This document shows positions 6,050 through 15,436 of a DNA stretch of 38,848 nt, one piece after another. The notes under the pieces were generated by a model. It worked only from the letters and a program-made list of their open reading frames with translations. It searched no databases and was not told where the DNA came from. A program made the translations under genes and the position numbers. The DNA is from an uncultured Muribaculaceae bacterium (lineage in GTDB: Bacteria > Bacteroidota > Bacteroidia > Bacteroidales > Muribaculaceae), in the NCBI GenBank assembly GCA_910577315.1, contig CAJTME010000015.1, positions 1 to 38,848 of the forward strand, given 5' to 3'. Each line of letters starts with the position of its first letter. Positions within the stretch are counted from its first letter, which is position 1.

Positions 6050-9000
6050 ATGCGCAGAATTGCAAGTCTACTACTGCTGCTGGCTGTGGCAATCGGGGCC
6101 AGGGCGGATTTCGCTGCCCCCGACTTCGCCTATCCGCAGACAGTCGTCGGTGATGCCGAGGCTGTCCTTGCCTCAACCACCGACCCGGCCCTCGGCCTGA
6201 CGCGGATGAGAGCCGTCATGGAAATCGTCAAGGCCAAGAGCGCCATCGCCTCCGATTCCCTTTACATGATGCCGGCTTTCATCGCCCGCCAGACCTCGCG
6301 CGAACAGAATGCCGACGTGCGGGGGCTGATGAAGCTTTATCAGGCCAGTGTGCTAAACTCAATCTACAACCGTGCATCGTGGCGCTACAACCGTGTTGAC
6401 GCGCCGGCGTTGCCCCTCCCCGCCAACCCTGACGAATGGAGCGGAGAACAGTTCCGCACACGTATAAAGGAGCTCACCGACAGCGCCATAACAATCCTGC
6501 GCCCCTACATGTCGGCGTCCATAACCGACTATAAGGAGGTAATCGCCATCGGCGAGCAGCCGCCGACGTTCTATCCCTACCTGCGCGACTTCATTTACAA
6601 TACGGCTGCCGAGATGGTCGCCGACAGCCGGGCCGCATACGTGGAGACAGCCCTGAACATGACAACCCGCGGAACTCCCGAATGGGCTCTGTGGACGGCA
6701 AAGTGGGAAAAGCCGGCCACGCTCCTTGACACATACAAGGCCAACCCTGGCGGAGTCGCCGGCGGCTACCTGCTGTGGAAGGCTTCGGAATGTGACGACG
6801 AACATGAAACCGAAGTTGTCGGACTTATCCGGAAATACCTCGCCGACAACGGTGTCAACCTTATGACGGACGCCCTCAAATCGCGGCTCGAAGTAATGAC
6901 CGTTCCGAAGCTGGCGCTCAAAGTACCGTCAATGGCAATGCCAGGCACGGAGTTTGAGGTGGAATGTGAGTATTCCTACACCGACCAGGTGGGCGTAAAG
7001 ATTTACCGCGCCACCAATCCGGCTTCGGGCAAATACCCGCCGGCCAAAACTCTTGTCGGCACATTCGTCCGCAAAGTTGATAAAAACATTGCCAAGGGAA
7101 AGATAAAGATTCCTGTCAAGATTGACAAGACCGGCAATTATCTCGCCTACGGCACCTGTTCGGGCATGAAGGAAGCCGACGGCGGCTACACCTCGTTGAT
7201 TGTAGCGCCCTGGGTGCCAGTGGTCCTGTCGGACAATGATGAGAATGTTGTGGTTGTCGCCAAGGGTTCTGACGGCAGCCCGGTGGCAAACGTAAGGGCC
7301 GCGCTCTGTCCTCCGCGCGCCAAATCGCAGGTAAGCGTAGGGGCGACGGCGGCCGACGGATGTTTGACATTCAGGACGCCTAAATCCATAAGTAAGCAAA
7401 ACGGATTCAATCCGCTGCGCCTTACTTCTCAGGCAGGAAGCGTCTACTACAGCTATCAGGCCGGCATAGGAAGTTACAACACTCCCGTGCGCGAAGACTG
7501 GTTGGCCGCCGACATAATGGTTAGCCGCCCTGTGTATCATCCCGGCGACACCGTGCAGTGGGGCGCCGTGGTGGTGAGCAAATCGTTCAATCCCGTCTCC
7601 TCATCCCTTGCAAAAGATATTGCGCTGAAAGCGATATTGCGCGACGCCAACGGCACGCCGCTCGACACCCTCGACGTCACCACCGACCGGTTTGGCCGCG
7701 TGTACGGTTCATTCCCGGTGCCCGCCGACCTGCTTTCGGGACGCTTCAACATCCGCCTGACAAACGGCCGGCTGACGGTAGCGCAGACCTCGGTGATGGT
7801 CAGCGACTTCAAGGCACCGGTGTTTGAGGTGAAGGATGTGGCCGTAAACCACACTGACGCGGCATACGTGCTTACGGGCCGCGCAGTCCGTTATTCGGGC
7901 GTCGGCCTTCCCGATGCCGAGGTTACGGCGGATGTGACCTACCGATGGGAATTTTACAGATATTACAATAGCGGCAACACCGACAATCTGCCTCAAATCA
8001 AAGGCCGGACAGATGCCGACGGTTCGTTCAGCATCGTTATCCCGATGCAGCCCGGTATGGAGGGGTGCTACCAGTGCAACGTGACCGTGACGAGCATGGC
8101 CGCCGACATTGCCTCGGCCTCCACCTCTTTCCGTGTCGGTAAGCCTTACCTGATTACGGGTTCAATCAACGCGGGCCAGTTCAACACCGACAGCCCCGTC
8201 AGCCTCCCGGTGCTCGCCATGAACACCGACATGAAGCCCGCTACCGTCGAGGCCCGCTGGGAATTGTGCGATTCCGACTCCACCTCGAAATCTGTGGCGA
8301 CCGGTCCATGCACAATCGACACATTGGGGCTTAAAGTCGACTGGCATCACGTTCCGGCAGGTGTCTACGAGCTGCGCATACTCCCGGTCGACACAACCAT
8401 GTTCAAAACCGCCGCTATCGGCAAGGTGACCCTATACAGCATCCGCCGCAATGACGTTCCTGCCCAGGTTGACCTTCTGGTTCCGACGCCTGAAATGGTG
8501 GTTGCGTCCGACACCGCCGGCGTGATGGTTGGCGTAGGTTCCGAGCGGCAAGTATATGCCGTGGTATTCGGCGCCGATGGAAAGCCGGTGGTCACGACCC
8601 GCAAACTTTCGCGGGGATTCCACAAACTCGATTTCAACGTTCCCGCCACAGGGGTGTCGCGCGTCAAACTCTTTACAATCAACAACTGCAAGGTTGCGAT
8701 GGAAGATGTGACGATACGCCGCAGCGAGCCATCGAAGAAGCTCACCCTCCGCGGAGAAAGCTGGCGCGACCGAGTTGTTCCCGGCACGCGCGAGGAATGG
8801 AAACTGCGCCTCACCGATGCCGACGGCCAGGGAATGTCGGGAGCGATGGTAGCCACGATGTATAACCGCGCGCTCAACTCGCTGGCGTCACTCCCGTGGC
8901 CCTCAAACCTCGCGTCGTTGCTTTCCTCGCCCTCCCAGAACGCCACATTCAACATCAGCTATCCCGTGTACGGCCTCGACAACATCTGGAAATCCGCAGC

Positions 9001-11488
9001 CAGGACTTATCGTACCGTAAGTCCGAAACTCGTTGCCCCGGCCTTTGAATTCGGCCTCGGGTACGGCGGGCTGGCTATATCTGACGGCGGAATAAGAATC
9101 AGGGGCACATCCAAACTGGCCATGAACTCCGTGGCCACTGCCGACAACGGCGTGGTCATGGAGGAAGCTGTGATGGATTACAAGGCCGCCGCGCCGATGG
9201 CTGCCGCGACCGGTGGAACTGTCGAAACGGAAGCGGAAGACGCTGACGAAAGCGCCGCCATCGAGCAGGATGCCGCCCGGGATGAATTCAGTTTCCGCGA
9301 GTCAGAAGCTCTACAGGCACTCTGGATGCCCGACCTGACCGTTGATACCGCAGGGGTAGCCACATTGAGCTTCACGGTTCCAGACGCAATCGGCTCGTGG
9401 GCGTTCCGTGCGGCTGCATGGACCGAAGATTGCCGCGCGGCTGAAATGCTCGCCAACCTGGTAGCCTCGAAACCGGTGATGGTACAGCCGTCGCTGCCAC
9501 GTTTCCTGCGTCAGGGCGACAAGGCCCGCGTGCTCGCCACAGTCATCAACAACACTGATTCGGCGCAGCTCATCACCACCCGGATTGAGATTTTCGACCC
9601 ATCGACCGGCGCAGTTATAGCCGGGTACGATGACCGCTCCACCCTGGCGGCCAACGCCCAGGATACGGTTGGAATCGACATCACGGCACCGGTCGACCTG
9701 CCGATGATTGGCTACCGGGTTAAGAGCTCGACAGCTGAGTTTGCCGATGGCGAACAGGCTCTTATTCCCATTCTGGAAGCCTCGACACTGGCTATCGACA
9801 GCGAACTTTTTTACCTTAATGAGGCCGAGCCCACCTTCACGACCACCATTCCGGCAGATTCAAAAGGCAACGGAATAGTCGCCGTGCAATATTGCCAGAA
9901 CCCGGTGTGGGAGGCCGTAAAGACCCTTCCCGGACTTTATGAGCGTGAACCCAAAACGGCATGCGCTGCCGCTTCGTCGGCCTACGCCGCCCTCACTGCA
10001 AAAGGCTTGCTCGTCCGGTTCCCCGAGATTCGGGACGTCCTCGACATATGGAAATCCAATCCCGCCGATTCGTCGCTTGTAAGTAAGCTCGAAAAGAACG
10101 AGGATCTCAAGATGGCCATACTGGCGCAAACGCCGTTTGTCGGAGCCGCCAATGCCAACAGCGAACAGATGCAGCGCCTGGCAATGACATTCAATGAGAA
10201 AGACATTGAACGTGTCCTGAAAGCTTCCCTCGCAACCCTTACGAGACTCCAGAATCCCGACGGCGGGTTTGCATGGGGCACGTGGAGCGACGAGTCCTCC
10301 GCATGGATTACGACGTCTGTCCTCATGGCGTTCGGCCAGCTCAACGAGGCGGGCCATCTACCCGAAGATTCCCGGATTGACAAGATTGTAAGCCCGGCCC
10401 TCGCATATCTTGATAAGAATGTTGAAGGCACTGATTATTCATATACCCGCCTTTACAGCCTCTTCCCCGAACGCAAGCCCTCGACCGTGAAAGGACGCAA
10501 AGCTGTGGATGAGACCGTACAGGAGATTGTGGGAGGATGGAAGAAATCATCCACCGCCGCCAAAGCCCAGCAGGCGCTCATCCTCAACGCTCTCGGAAAT
10601 AAGGCCGTGGCAGCCGAGATAATGCAGTCGGTAAGCCAATTTGCCACTGTAAACGGCAAACGTGGCGTTTCGTTCCCATCGGTCAGCTCGGTCGATGCAT
10701 ACAGTTCGCTTCTGTATGCCTTCGCCAAGATAGACCCGCAGTCAAAACTGATTGACGGCATGCGCCAGTGGCTTGTCCTTCAAACCCAAGCCACCGCAGA
10801 TTTGGGCGCATGGAATCCGACCACACTGGTATCGGCAATCCTTTCGACCGGCTCGCATTGGACAGAGTTGCCCTCCGATGCCACGGCTAACGTTACCGTT
10901 GACGGCACACCTCTCACCATAGACAAGGTGGAGGCCGCAACTGGTGCGTTCAGCGAGCGCCTCGCTCCGTCGGCCAAAAAGCGCACCATAAAGTTCACGC
11001 GTCCCGAAGGAGGACAGGTCGCCTACGGCTCGGTGGTTACGGCAAGCACCCGCCCGCTAAGTTCAGTGAAGGCCCGGGGGAACGACCAGCTTTCAATTAC
11101 GAAACGTCTCCTTGTCGAGCGTAACGGAAAGTGGGTTGAGACCGATAAGTTCAGCCTCGGCGAGCGAGTGAGGGTGCAGCTGATGGTGAAGGCTTCGTGC
11201 AACTTCGAGTTCGTGACCGTGAACGATGACCGCCCTGCTGCCTTCGAGCCCGTAGACCAGATGCCCGGATGGGTGAACGTGTCGGTTGTCCGTGCCTACC
11301 GTGAAAATTCAGACACGCACACCCGCCTGTTCATCAACTGGCTGCCCAAAGGCACATATTATCTGACTTACGACATGACGGCCGCCTATTCCGGTACGTT
11401 CGCGTCTGGGACCGCTACCGTTCAAAGCCAGTATGCCCCTGAGCTTACCGCCCGTTCAGGAGCCGAAACCGTAACTGTTGAGAAATGA
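6050..11488 (+). CDS. large alpha-2-macroglobulin family protein without thioester
   Basis: At 1812 residues this is the largest gene here. A signal peptide covers about residues 1-19 (MRRIASLLLLLAVAIGARA). An MG2-type strand PVYHPGDTVQW lies near 495-505, and the A2M domain core (LWMPDLTVDTAGVATL, then AIGSWAFRAAAWT) near 1090-1125, preceded by an Ala/Glu-rich linker. An alpha-toroid region with QNPDGGFAWGTW follows around 1400. The thioester motif CxEQ expected near 1290-1310 is absent; that stretch reads LYEREPKTACAA. Family members in bacteria are periplasmic or membrane-bound protease traps or envelope guards, and thioester-lacking versions (such as YfaS) are known. The next gene overlaps its stop by 4 bases (ATGA), indicating translational coupling to a membrane protein. 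Confidence 0.9.
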   Translation: MRRIASLLLLLAVAIGARADFAAPDFAYPQTVVGDAEAVLASTTDPALGLTRMRAVMEIVKAKSAIASDSLYMMPAFIARQTSREQNADVRGLMKLYQASVLNSIYNRASWRYNRVDAPALPLPANPDEWSGEQFRTRIKELTDSAITILRPYMSASITDYKEVIAIGEQPPTFYPYLRDFIYNTAAEMVADSRAAYVETALNMTTRGTPEWALWTAKWEKPATLLDTYKANPGGVAGGYLLWKASECDDEHETEVVGLIRKYLADNGVNLMTDALKSRLEVMTVPKLALKVPSMAMPGTEFEVECEYSYTDQVGVKIYRATNPASGKYPPAKTLVGTFVRKVDKNIAKGKIKIPVKIDKTGNYLAYGTCSGMKEADGGYTSLIVAPWVPVVLSDNDENVVVVAKGSDGSPVANVRAALCPPRAKSQVSVGATAADGCLTFRTPKSISKQNGFNPLRLTSQAGSVYYSYQAGIGSYNTPVREDWLAADIMVSRPVYHPGDTVQWGAVVVSKSFNPVSSSLAKDIALKAILRDANGTPLDTLDVTTDRFGRVYGSFPVPADLLSGRFNIRLTNGRLTVAQTSVMVSDFKAPVFEVKDVAVNHTDAAYVLTGRAVRYSGVGLPDAEVTADVTYRWEFYRYYNSGNTDNLPQIKGRTDADGSFSIVIPMQPGMEGCYQCNVTVTSMAADIASASTSFRVGKPYLITGSINAGQFNTDSPVSLPVLAMNTDMKPATVEARWELCDSDSTSKSVATGPCTIDTLGLKVDWHHVPAGVYELRILPVDTTMFKTAAIGKVTLYSIRRNDVPAQVDLLVPTPEMVVASDTAGVMVGVGSERQVYAVVFGADGKPVVTTRKLSRGFHKLDFNVPATGVSRVKLFTINNCKVAMEDVTIRRSEPSKKLTLRGESWRDRVVPGTREEWKLRLTDADGQGMSGAMVATMYNRALNSLASLPWPSNLASLLSSPSQNATFNISYPVYGLDNIWKSAARTYRTVSPKLVAPAFEFGLGYGGLAISDGGIRIRGTSKLAMNSVATADNGVVMEEAVMDYKAAAPMAAATGGTVETEAEDADESAAIEQDAARDEFSFRESEALQALWMPDLTVDTAGVATLSFTVPDAIGSWAFRAAAWTEDCRAAEMLANLVASKPVMVQPSLPRFLRQGDKARVLATVINNTDSAQLITTRIEIFDPSTGAVIAGYDDRSTLAANAQDTVGIDITAPVDLPMIGYRVKSSTAEFADGEQALIPILEASTLAIDSELFYLNEAEPTFTTTIPADSKGNGIVAVQYCQNPVWEAVKTLPGLYEREPKTACAAASSAYAALTAKGLLVRFPEIRDVLDIWKSNPADSSLVSKLEKNEDLKMAILAQTPFVGAANANSEQMQRLAMTFNEKDIERVLKASLATLTRLQNPDGGFAWGTWSDESSAWITTSVLMAFGQLNEAGHLPEDSRIDKIVSPALAYLDKNVEGTDYSYTRLYSLFPERKPSTVKGRKAVDETVQEIVGGWKKSSTAAKAQQALILNALGNKAVAAEIMQSVSQFATVNGKRGVSFPSVSSVDAYSSLLYAFAKIDPQSKLIDGMRQWLVLQTQATADLGAWNPTTLVSAILSTGSHWTELPSDATANVTVDGTPLTIDKVEAATGAFSERLAPSAKKRTIKFTRPEGGQVAYGSVVTASTRPLSSVKARGNDQLSITKRLLVERNGKWVETDKFSLGERVRVQLMVKASCNFEFVTVNDDRPAAFEPVDQMPGWVNVSVVRAYRENSDTHTRLFINWLPKGTYYLTYDMTAAYSGTFASGTATVQSQYAPELTARSGAETVTVEK

Positions 11489-12774
11489 AAACAACCGATT
11501 CAAAACTCCCTGTGGCCATCGTCCTTGCGACGGTGGCCGCAATTTATTTCCTTTTCATCCATTACGTGCCTTACTGCTATGATGACTGGAACTTCAAGGA
11601 AATGTATATGCGTGGCTCAGACGGCCAGTTTGTGCTTACGTGGGAATGGTTTACCGACTACATAGACCTTGTAAGGTTTGAAAACGACGGACGCCTGAGC
11701 AATATATCAGTAGTGCTGTTTGAATTCATGCCCCGTTGGGTTTACGACATCGTCCTGGCGCTGGCATGCGTGGTGTGGATCGGGCTCAGCGTTAAGTTTG
11801 TAAACCCCGACCGCCGGATAACGGCTGTCGGAGCTGTCGTTTTCTGGCTGCTTACGGTATTGTTCATGCCATGGCGAGACTGGATTATGGCATGTGTGGA
11901 TTTCTCGTTGAACTATGTTATTGCCTCGGCTTTGTGCGCTGTCTTCATTTGGATGTGGATTTCGCGTCCGCGGACCGTATGGCTGATTCCATGCCTCGTG
12001 CTCGGATTTGTCGTGGGATGCTGGCATGAGGGCTTCAGCGTGTCGCTGGCGGCAGGGGCGTTCTTGATGGCGCTTGCGCGCAAGCGCATGCCGGATGCCG
12101 TACACATCGCAGCTTATGTGGCTTTGCTTGCCGGTATAGTTGTTGCCATCACTGCACCGGGCATAATCAACCGGCTGATGAATGAAACTGATGGTGAACT
12201 TATAGCGATAGGATCTAAATACGTGGCACGCGACATGACTATGGTGGCGGCGTTGGCCGTAACGGCAATTGTCATGTGGATTGTTCCCCGCTGGCGTGGG
12301 CGTCTGACCGAGGCGTGGGCTTCGACGCCGCTTCCGTTCTTTGCGGGAGCGTGTGCGATGGCGTCGCTGATAGTTGTCAAGCAGGGCGTGTCGCCGCGTG
12401 TGGCATGGCCGGCGGAATATTTTGCCATCCTTTCGCTGATGATTCTTTTCCAACCTGTTTTAAAGAGCCGTTTCGCGCGCATCGCTTCGGTTGCGGCATA
12501 TGCAGGCATCGTGGTTTTCTACGCCAACGTATTGAGGTGGCAGAAAAAGACATATTGTCAAGTCGAGGAAATAATGAATCTGTATGAACAGTCTGTGGAC
12601 GGCACCGTCCATTATGACTTTGATCCCGACACCCCTGTATTGACCCTGCACCATCCGTCGCGCAGCCAGATGCTGGAAGTGCGCAACGGCCTTTTTTTAG
12701 AAGGAATCGACCCTATGCGACGTCGGTTCCGGCTTCTACCTCATGAACCGTCTGAGTCTGAATGTCGTAGGTGA
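11485..12774 (+). CDS. multi-pass membrane protein, GT-C / DUF6056-like
   Basis: The 429-residue protein has about ten hydrophobic segments spread over its length. Conserved-looking polar motifs sit in the first external loops: CYDDWNF (31-37), NDGRLSN (67-73), LNYV (142-145) and GCWHEGF (178-184). This pattern of an acidic DD after the first segment, plus NGR-, NY- and HEG-like motifs, is typical of the DUF6056 group, which has the look of GT-C glycosyltransferases using lipid-linked sugars; the substrate cannot be told. The start overlaps the stop of the macroglobulin-like gene by 4 bases, so they are translated together. Its last 62 bases overlap the end of the convergent lipoprotein gene at 12713. 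Confidence 0.7.
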   Translation: MKTTDSKLPVAIVLATVAAIYFLFIHYVPYCYDDWNFKEMYMRGSDGQFVLTWEWFTDYIDLVRFENDGRLSNISVVLFEFMPRWVYDIVLALACVVWIGLSVKFVNPDRRITAVGAVVFWLLTVLFMPWRDWIMACVDFSLNYVIASALCAVFIWMWISRPRTVWLIPCLVLGFVVGCWHEGFSVSLAAGAFLMALARKRMPDAVHIAAYVALLAGIVVAITAPGIINRLMNETDGELIAIGSKYVARDMTMVAALAVTAIVMWIVPRWRGRLTEAWASTPLPFFAGACAMASLIVVKQGVSPRVAWPAEYFAILSLMILFQPVLKSRFARIASVAAYAGIVVFYANVLRWQKKTYCQVEEIMNLYEQSVDGTVHYDFDPDTPVLTLHHPSRSQMLEVRNGLFLEGIDPMRRRFRLLPHEPSESECRR

Positions 12775-13159
12775 GGTTTGAATCAAGCAGTTTCACGTAA
12801 TAGTCGCGGGCGTCGCGGCTGATGGTGAATACCTGGTTGAGCTGCGAGCCTGATTCTATATAATCGTAAAGCTTTTCGGGCAACTGGTCGAAAAGGAGGA
12901 TTTCGGGCAATGGCAAACCGTTCCCGTCAATATCGGTCCATTTATAATCTTCGTCAAAGATTAGAGATGGGCCGTTCTTGATAATCACCACATACTTTTG
13001 AGCCGTCGGCTGGGTGTAGCTTTCAATGTCGGGATCGGCCCAGTAGTCGCTCAGGAACTCGGCAATGGGGCGGGGAAGTTCATCGTAGTCATGGTCGCTA
13101 TGGCAGCACGATAATGCTACGGCAGAAAACAGCGTTATAATGCAAATCAGTTTTTTCAT
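12713..13159 (-). CDS. PepSY-like lipoprotein
   Basis: A 148-residue protein with a lipoprotein signal (MKKLICIITLFSAVALSCC; Cys18 the likely lipidated residue). The mature part carries the pattern LPRPIAEFLSDYW, then KYVVIIKNGPSLIFDEDYKWTDID (given here in pieces: KYVVIIKNG and LIFDEDYKWTDID), then LPLPEILL. This alternation of an LP..I..FL start, a Y-hydrophobic-NG-I-FD strand and W..ID is characteristic of the Bacteroidetes PepSY-like family. Such proteins are small exported lipoproteins of unknown function, structurally like beta-lactamase-inhibitor folds. It is convergent with the GT-C-like gene and the two overlap by 62 bases. No obvious promoter was found upstream. Confidence 0.8.
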   Translation of the reverse strand: MKKLICIITLFSAVALSCCHSDHDYDELPRPIAEFLSDYWADPDIESYTQPTAQKYVVIIKNGPSLIFDEDYKWTDIDGNGLPLPEILLFDQLPEKLYDYIESGSQLNQVFTISRDARDYYVKLLDSNLTYDIQTQTVHEVEAGTDVA

Positions 13160-13219
13160 GACTTTAAAACCGAGGATGGACGCATATGGTTCGGAGTGGG
13201 GAAATATTTAGCGGTTGTT

Positions 13220-13261
13220 AAAAACAGCCCGGGCTGCAATCACGGTTGACTGCAGCCCGGG
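13220..13261 (-). terminator. rho-independent terminator of htpG
   Basis: An 11-bp perfect stem, CCCGGGCTGCA (13228-13238) and TGCAGCCCGGG (13251-13261), with a 12-base loop. Read leftward it is followed within 3 bases by five T residues (AAAAA at 13220-13224 on the plus strand). It lies 28 bases past the htpG stop. Confidence 0.85.
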
Positions 13262-13288
13262 ACAGGTAATGTTTCACAATCGCAGCTG

Positions 13289-15289
13289 TTATTTAATCAA
13301 AGATACGGAGCGGGCGATGAAATCGCTCAGATCCTTGCCGCGGAGAAGTCCGTTGCCGAGCAAGGCGAGGTCGATGAGCTGACGTACTACGGGCTGGGTG
13401 GCAGCGTATTCCTTTATGATGGATTCCTGTTCAGCGCGGGCCTTGTTGACGGCGGCCACGAGTTCATCGGTCTGTTTTTGGGCTTCGGTGTCGAGTTTGC
13501 CGTCTTTGGCTGCGGAGCGTATGCTTTCGATTTTAGCGTTGTCGGCATCCACGGTTTCCTCGAGCGGCTTGATGCGGTCGGCGAGAGCCTTGGTGGCTTC
13601 ATCGCGTACTTTCTCAACAAGGGGAGCCGAAGTGTTCACAACCAGGGTATAGGAGTCGGGCATCTCGCCATAGAAGTTCATCCCGGGCTGCATGGCCGCC
13701 ATGTCCTTCATTCGGCGCATGTATTCGTTCTGCGTTATCACAATAGGCATGTCGGTGGGCGCGAGAGCCTCGAACTGCACCATGAACATTGCTTTTTCCA
13801 CCTCGGGGGTAGAAGACTGGAAGAGGGTGGTGAGAATGTTGCGCTGGGTGGCGGTGAGGTCTACCGTGCGGCCGTCGTCCTTGCGGATGAGGCGGTCGAT
13901 AACGTCCGAGTCCACGCGTACGAGGCGGGTCTTCTCGAGCTTGTTTTCCAGCAGTCCTACGAAGTGGCTGTCGAGCTGTCCGTCCATAAGGAGAACAGAA
14001 TATCCCTTGTCGTTGGCCGCCTTGATGTAGTTGTACTGACCGACAGGATCGGTGGTGTATAGATAGACGATGTCACCGTCTTTTTCAGTCTGTGAGGGCT
14101 CGACAAGAGTCTTGTATTCCTCGAGGGTGAAGAATTTGTGGTTGGTATCCTCGAGCAATACGAATTTCATGGCTGCTTCGCAGAATTTTTCGTCGGTCAG
14201 CATGCCGTATTCGATGAATATGCGGATGTCGGGCCATTTTTCCTCGAAGTTCTTGCGGTCGGCCTTGAACAGCTCGTCGAGGCGCGAAGAAACCTTTTTG
14301 GTGATGTATGACGATATTTTCTTCACGGCGGTATCACTCTGGAGATAAGAGCGCGACACATTGAGGGGGATGTCGGGCGAGTCGATGACACCCTGAAGGA
14401 GCATCATAAATTCAGGTACGACACCTTCAACAGAATCGGTCACGTAAACCTGGTTGCAGTACAGCTGGATGCGGTTTTTGGTAATCTCGAAATTGTTCTT
14501 GATTTTCGGGAAGTAAAGGATACCGGTCAGCGTGAAGGGGTAGTCGACATTGAGGTGAATCCAGAACAGGGGATCGTCCTGGCCGGGATATAGCTCGTGG
14601 TAGAACTTTATGTAGTCTTCATCGGTCAGTTCGGACGGTTTTTTCATCCATTGCGGCTCGGTGGCGTTGATGAGAGTCTCGCCGCTGTACACCGGCACGG
14701 GGAGGAAGCGGCAGTATTTCTTGAGGAGGGTGTCGATGCGTATCTGCTCCAGAAATTCCTTGCTGTCCTCGTCAATGTGCAGTATTATGTCGGTGCCGCG
14801 GGTTGAGCGGTCGCCTTTCTCCATGGTGTATTCAGGCGAACCGTCGCAGGTCCAGCGAACCGGCTCGGCGCCGTCCTTGTAGCTGAGTGAGCTTATCTCG
14901 ACTTTATCCGATACCATGAAGGCCGAGTAGAAGCCGAGGCCGAAGTGACCGATAATGCTGTTGGCGGTGTCCTTGTATTTTTCGAGGAATTCCTCGGCGC
15001 CCGAGAAAGCAATCTGGTTGATGTATTTCTCGATGTCGTCGGCTGTCATGCCGATGCCGTGGTCGCTGACGGTAAGGGTGCCTTTTTCCTTGTCGACTGT
15101 AACGGTTACCTTGAGGTCACCAAGTTCGCCCTTGAACTCGCCGAACGAGGAGAGTGTGCGGAGTTTTTGGGTGGCGTCGACTGCGTTCGACACCAGCTCG
15201 CGCAGGAATATTTCGTGGTCTGAATAAAGAAATTTTTTGATGACGGGGAAGATGTTCTCGGTGGTTACCCCGATTTTACCTGTTGCCAT
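13289..15289 (-). CDS. htpG: Hsp90-family chaperone HtpG
   Basis: A 666-residue cytosolic ATP-dependent chaperone. The start MATGKIGVTTENIFPVIKKF is at 15289; the frame stays open 24 codons further upstream, but that extension is hydrophobic and unlike the family. The GHKL ATPase motifs are intact: ELVSNAVDATQKL (N-box), DHGIGMT, and GHFGLGFYSAFMV (lid glycine region). The catalytic-loop style segment PLNVSRSYLQSD, typical of the middle domain, is present. Length fits Bacteroidetes HtpG. It lies 147 bases downstream of clpC with a terminator hairpin between, so it probably has its own promoter, though I found no good TAnnTTTG box. It ends in a strong terminator. Confidence 0.97.
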   Translation of the reverse strand: MATGKIGVTTENIFPVIKKFLYSDHEIFLRELVSNAVDATQKLRTLSSFGEFKGELGDLKVTVTVDKEKGTLTVSDHGIGMTADDIEKYINQIAFSGAEEFLEKYKDTANSIIGHFGLGFYSAFMVSDKVEISSLSYKDGAEPVRWTCDGSPEYTMEKGDRSTRGTDIILHIDEDSKEFLEQIRIDTLLKKYCRFLPVPVYSGETLINATEPQWMKKPSELTDEDYIKFYHELYPGQDDPLFWIHLNVDYPFTLTGILYFPKIKNNFEITKNRIQLYCNQVYVTDSVEGVVPEFMMLLQGVIDSPDIPLNVSRSYLQSDTAVKKISSYITKKVSSRLDELFKADRKNFEEKWPDIRIFIEYGMLTDEKFCEAAMKFVLLEDTNHKFFTLEEYKTLVEPSQTEKDGDIVYLYTTDPVGQYNYIKAANDKGYSVLLMDGQLDSHFVGLLENKLEKTRLVRVDSDVIDRLIRKDDGRTVDLTATQRNILTTLFQSSTPEVEKAMFMVQFEALAPTDMPIVITQNEYMRRMKDMAAMQPGMNFYGEMPDSYTLVVNTSAPLVEKVRDEATKALADRIKPLEETVDADNAKIESIRSAAKDGKLDTEAQKQTDELVAAVNKARAEQESIIKEYAATQPVVRQLIDLALLGNGLLRGKDLSDFIARSVSLIK

Positions 15290-15343
15290 AGTATGTATAT
15301 GAGTGTTGGTTAAAATCAATATAAACTTATTACATAATAACAC

Positions 15344-15386
15344 CTGCAAAAAAAATGCCACATTTAAAAATGTGACATTTTTGCAG
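15344..15386 (-). terminator. hairpin terminator after clpC
   Basis: A long A/T-rich inverted repeat: CTGCAAAAA at the left end and TTTTTGCAG at the right, with inner arms GCCACATT / AATGTGAC (one G-T pair). Read leftward, the stem TGTCACATT / AATGTGGCA is followed by eight T residues, a typical intrinsic terminator. It lies about 50 bases past the clpC stop and about 55 bases before the htpG start. The symmetric A and T runs would let it work in both directions. Confidence 0.65.
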
Positions 15387-15436
15387 TTTTATGGAATATT
15401 AACGGCGTCTTTAAAGCCGAATGGCCTGTTTTTCGG

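Noticed and set aside
9885..9990. Possible thioester site in the macroglobulin-like protein
   Set aside because: The segment has Cys residues but no CxEQ; it reads LYEREPKTACAA.
15290..15361. Longer N-terminus for HtpG (24 extra codons)
   Set aside because: The extension is hydrophobic and includes the non-coding leader; the family starts at MATGKIGVTTEN.
15344..15386. CIRCE-type heat shock operator before htpG
   Set aside because: The arms do not resemble TTAGCACTC / GAGTGCTAA, and the T-run makes a terminator of clpC a better reading.
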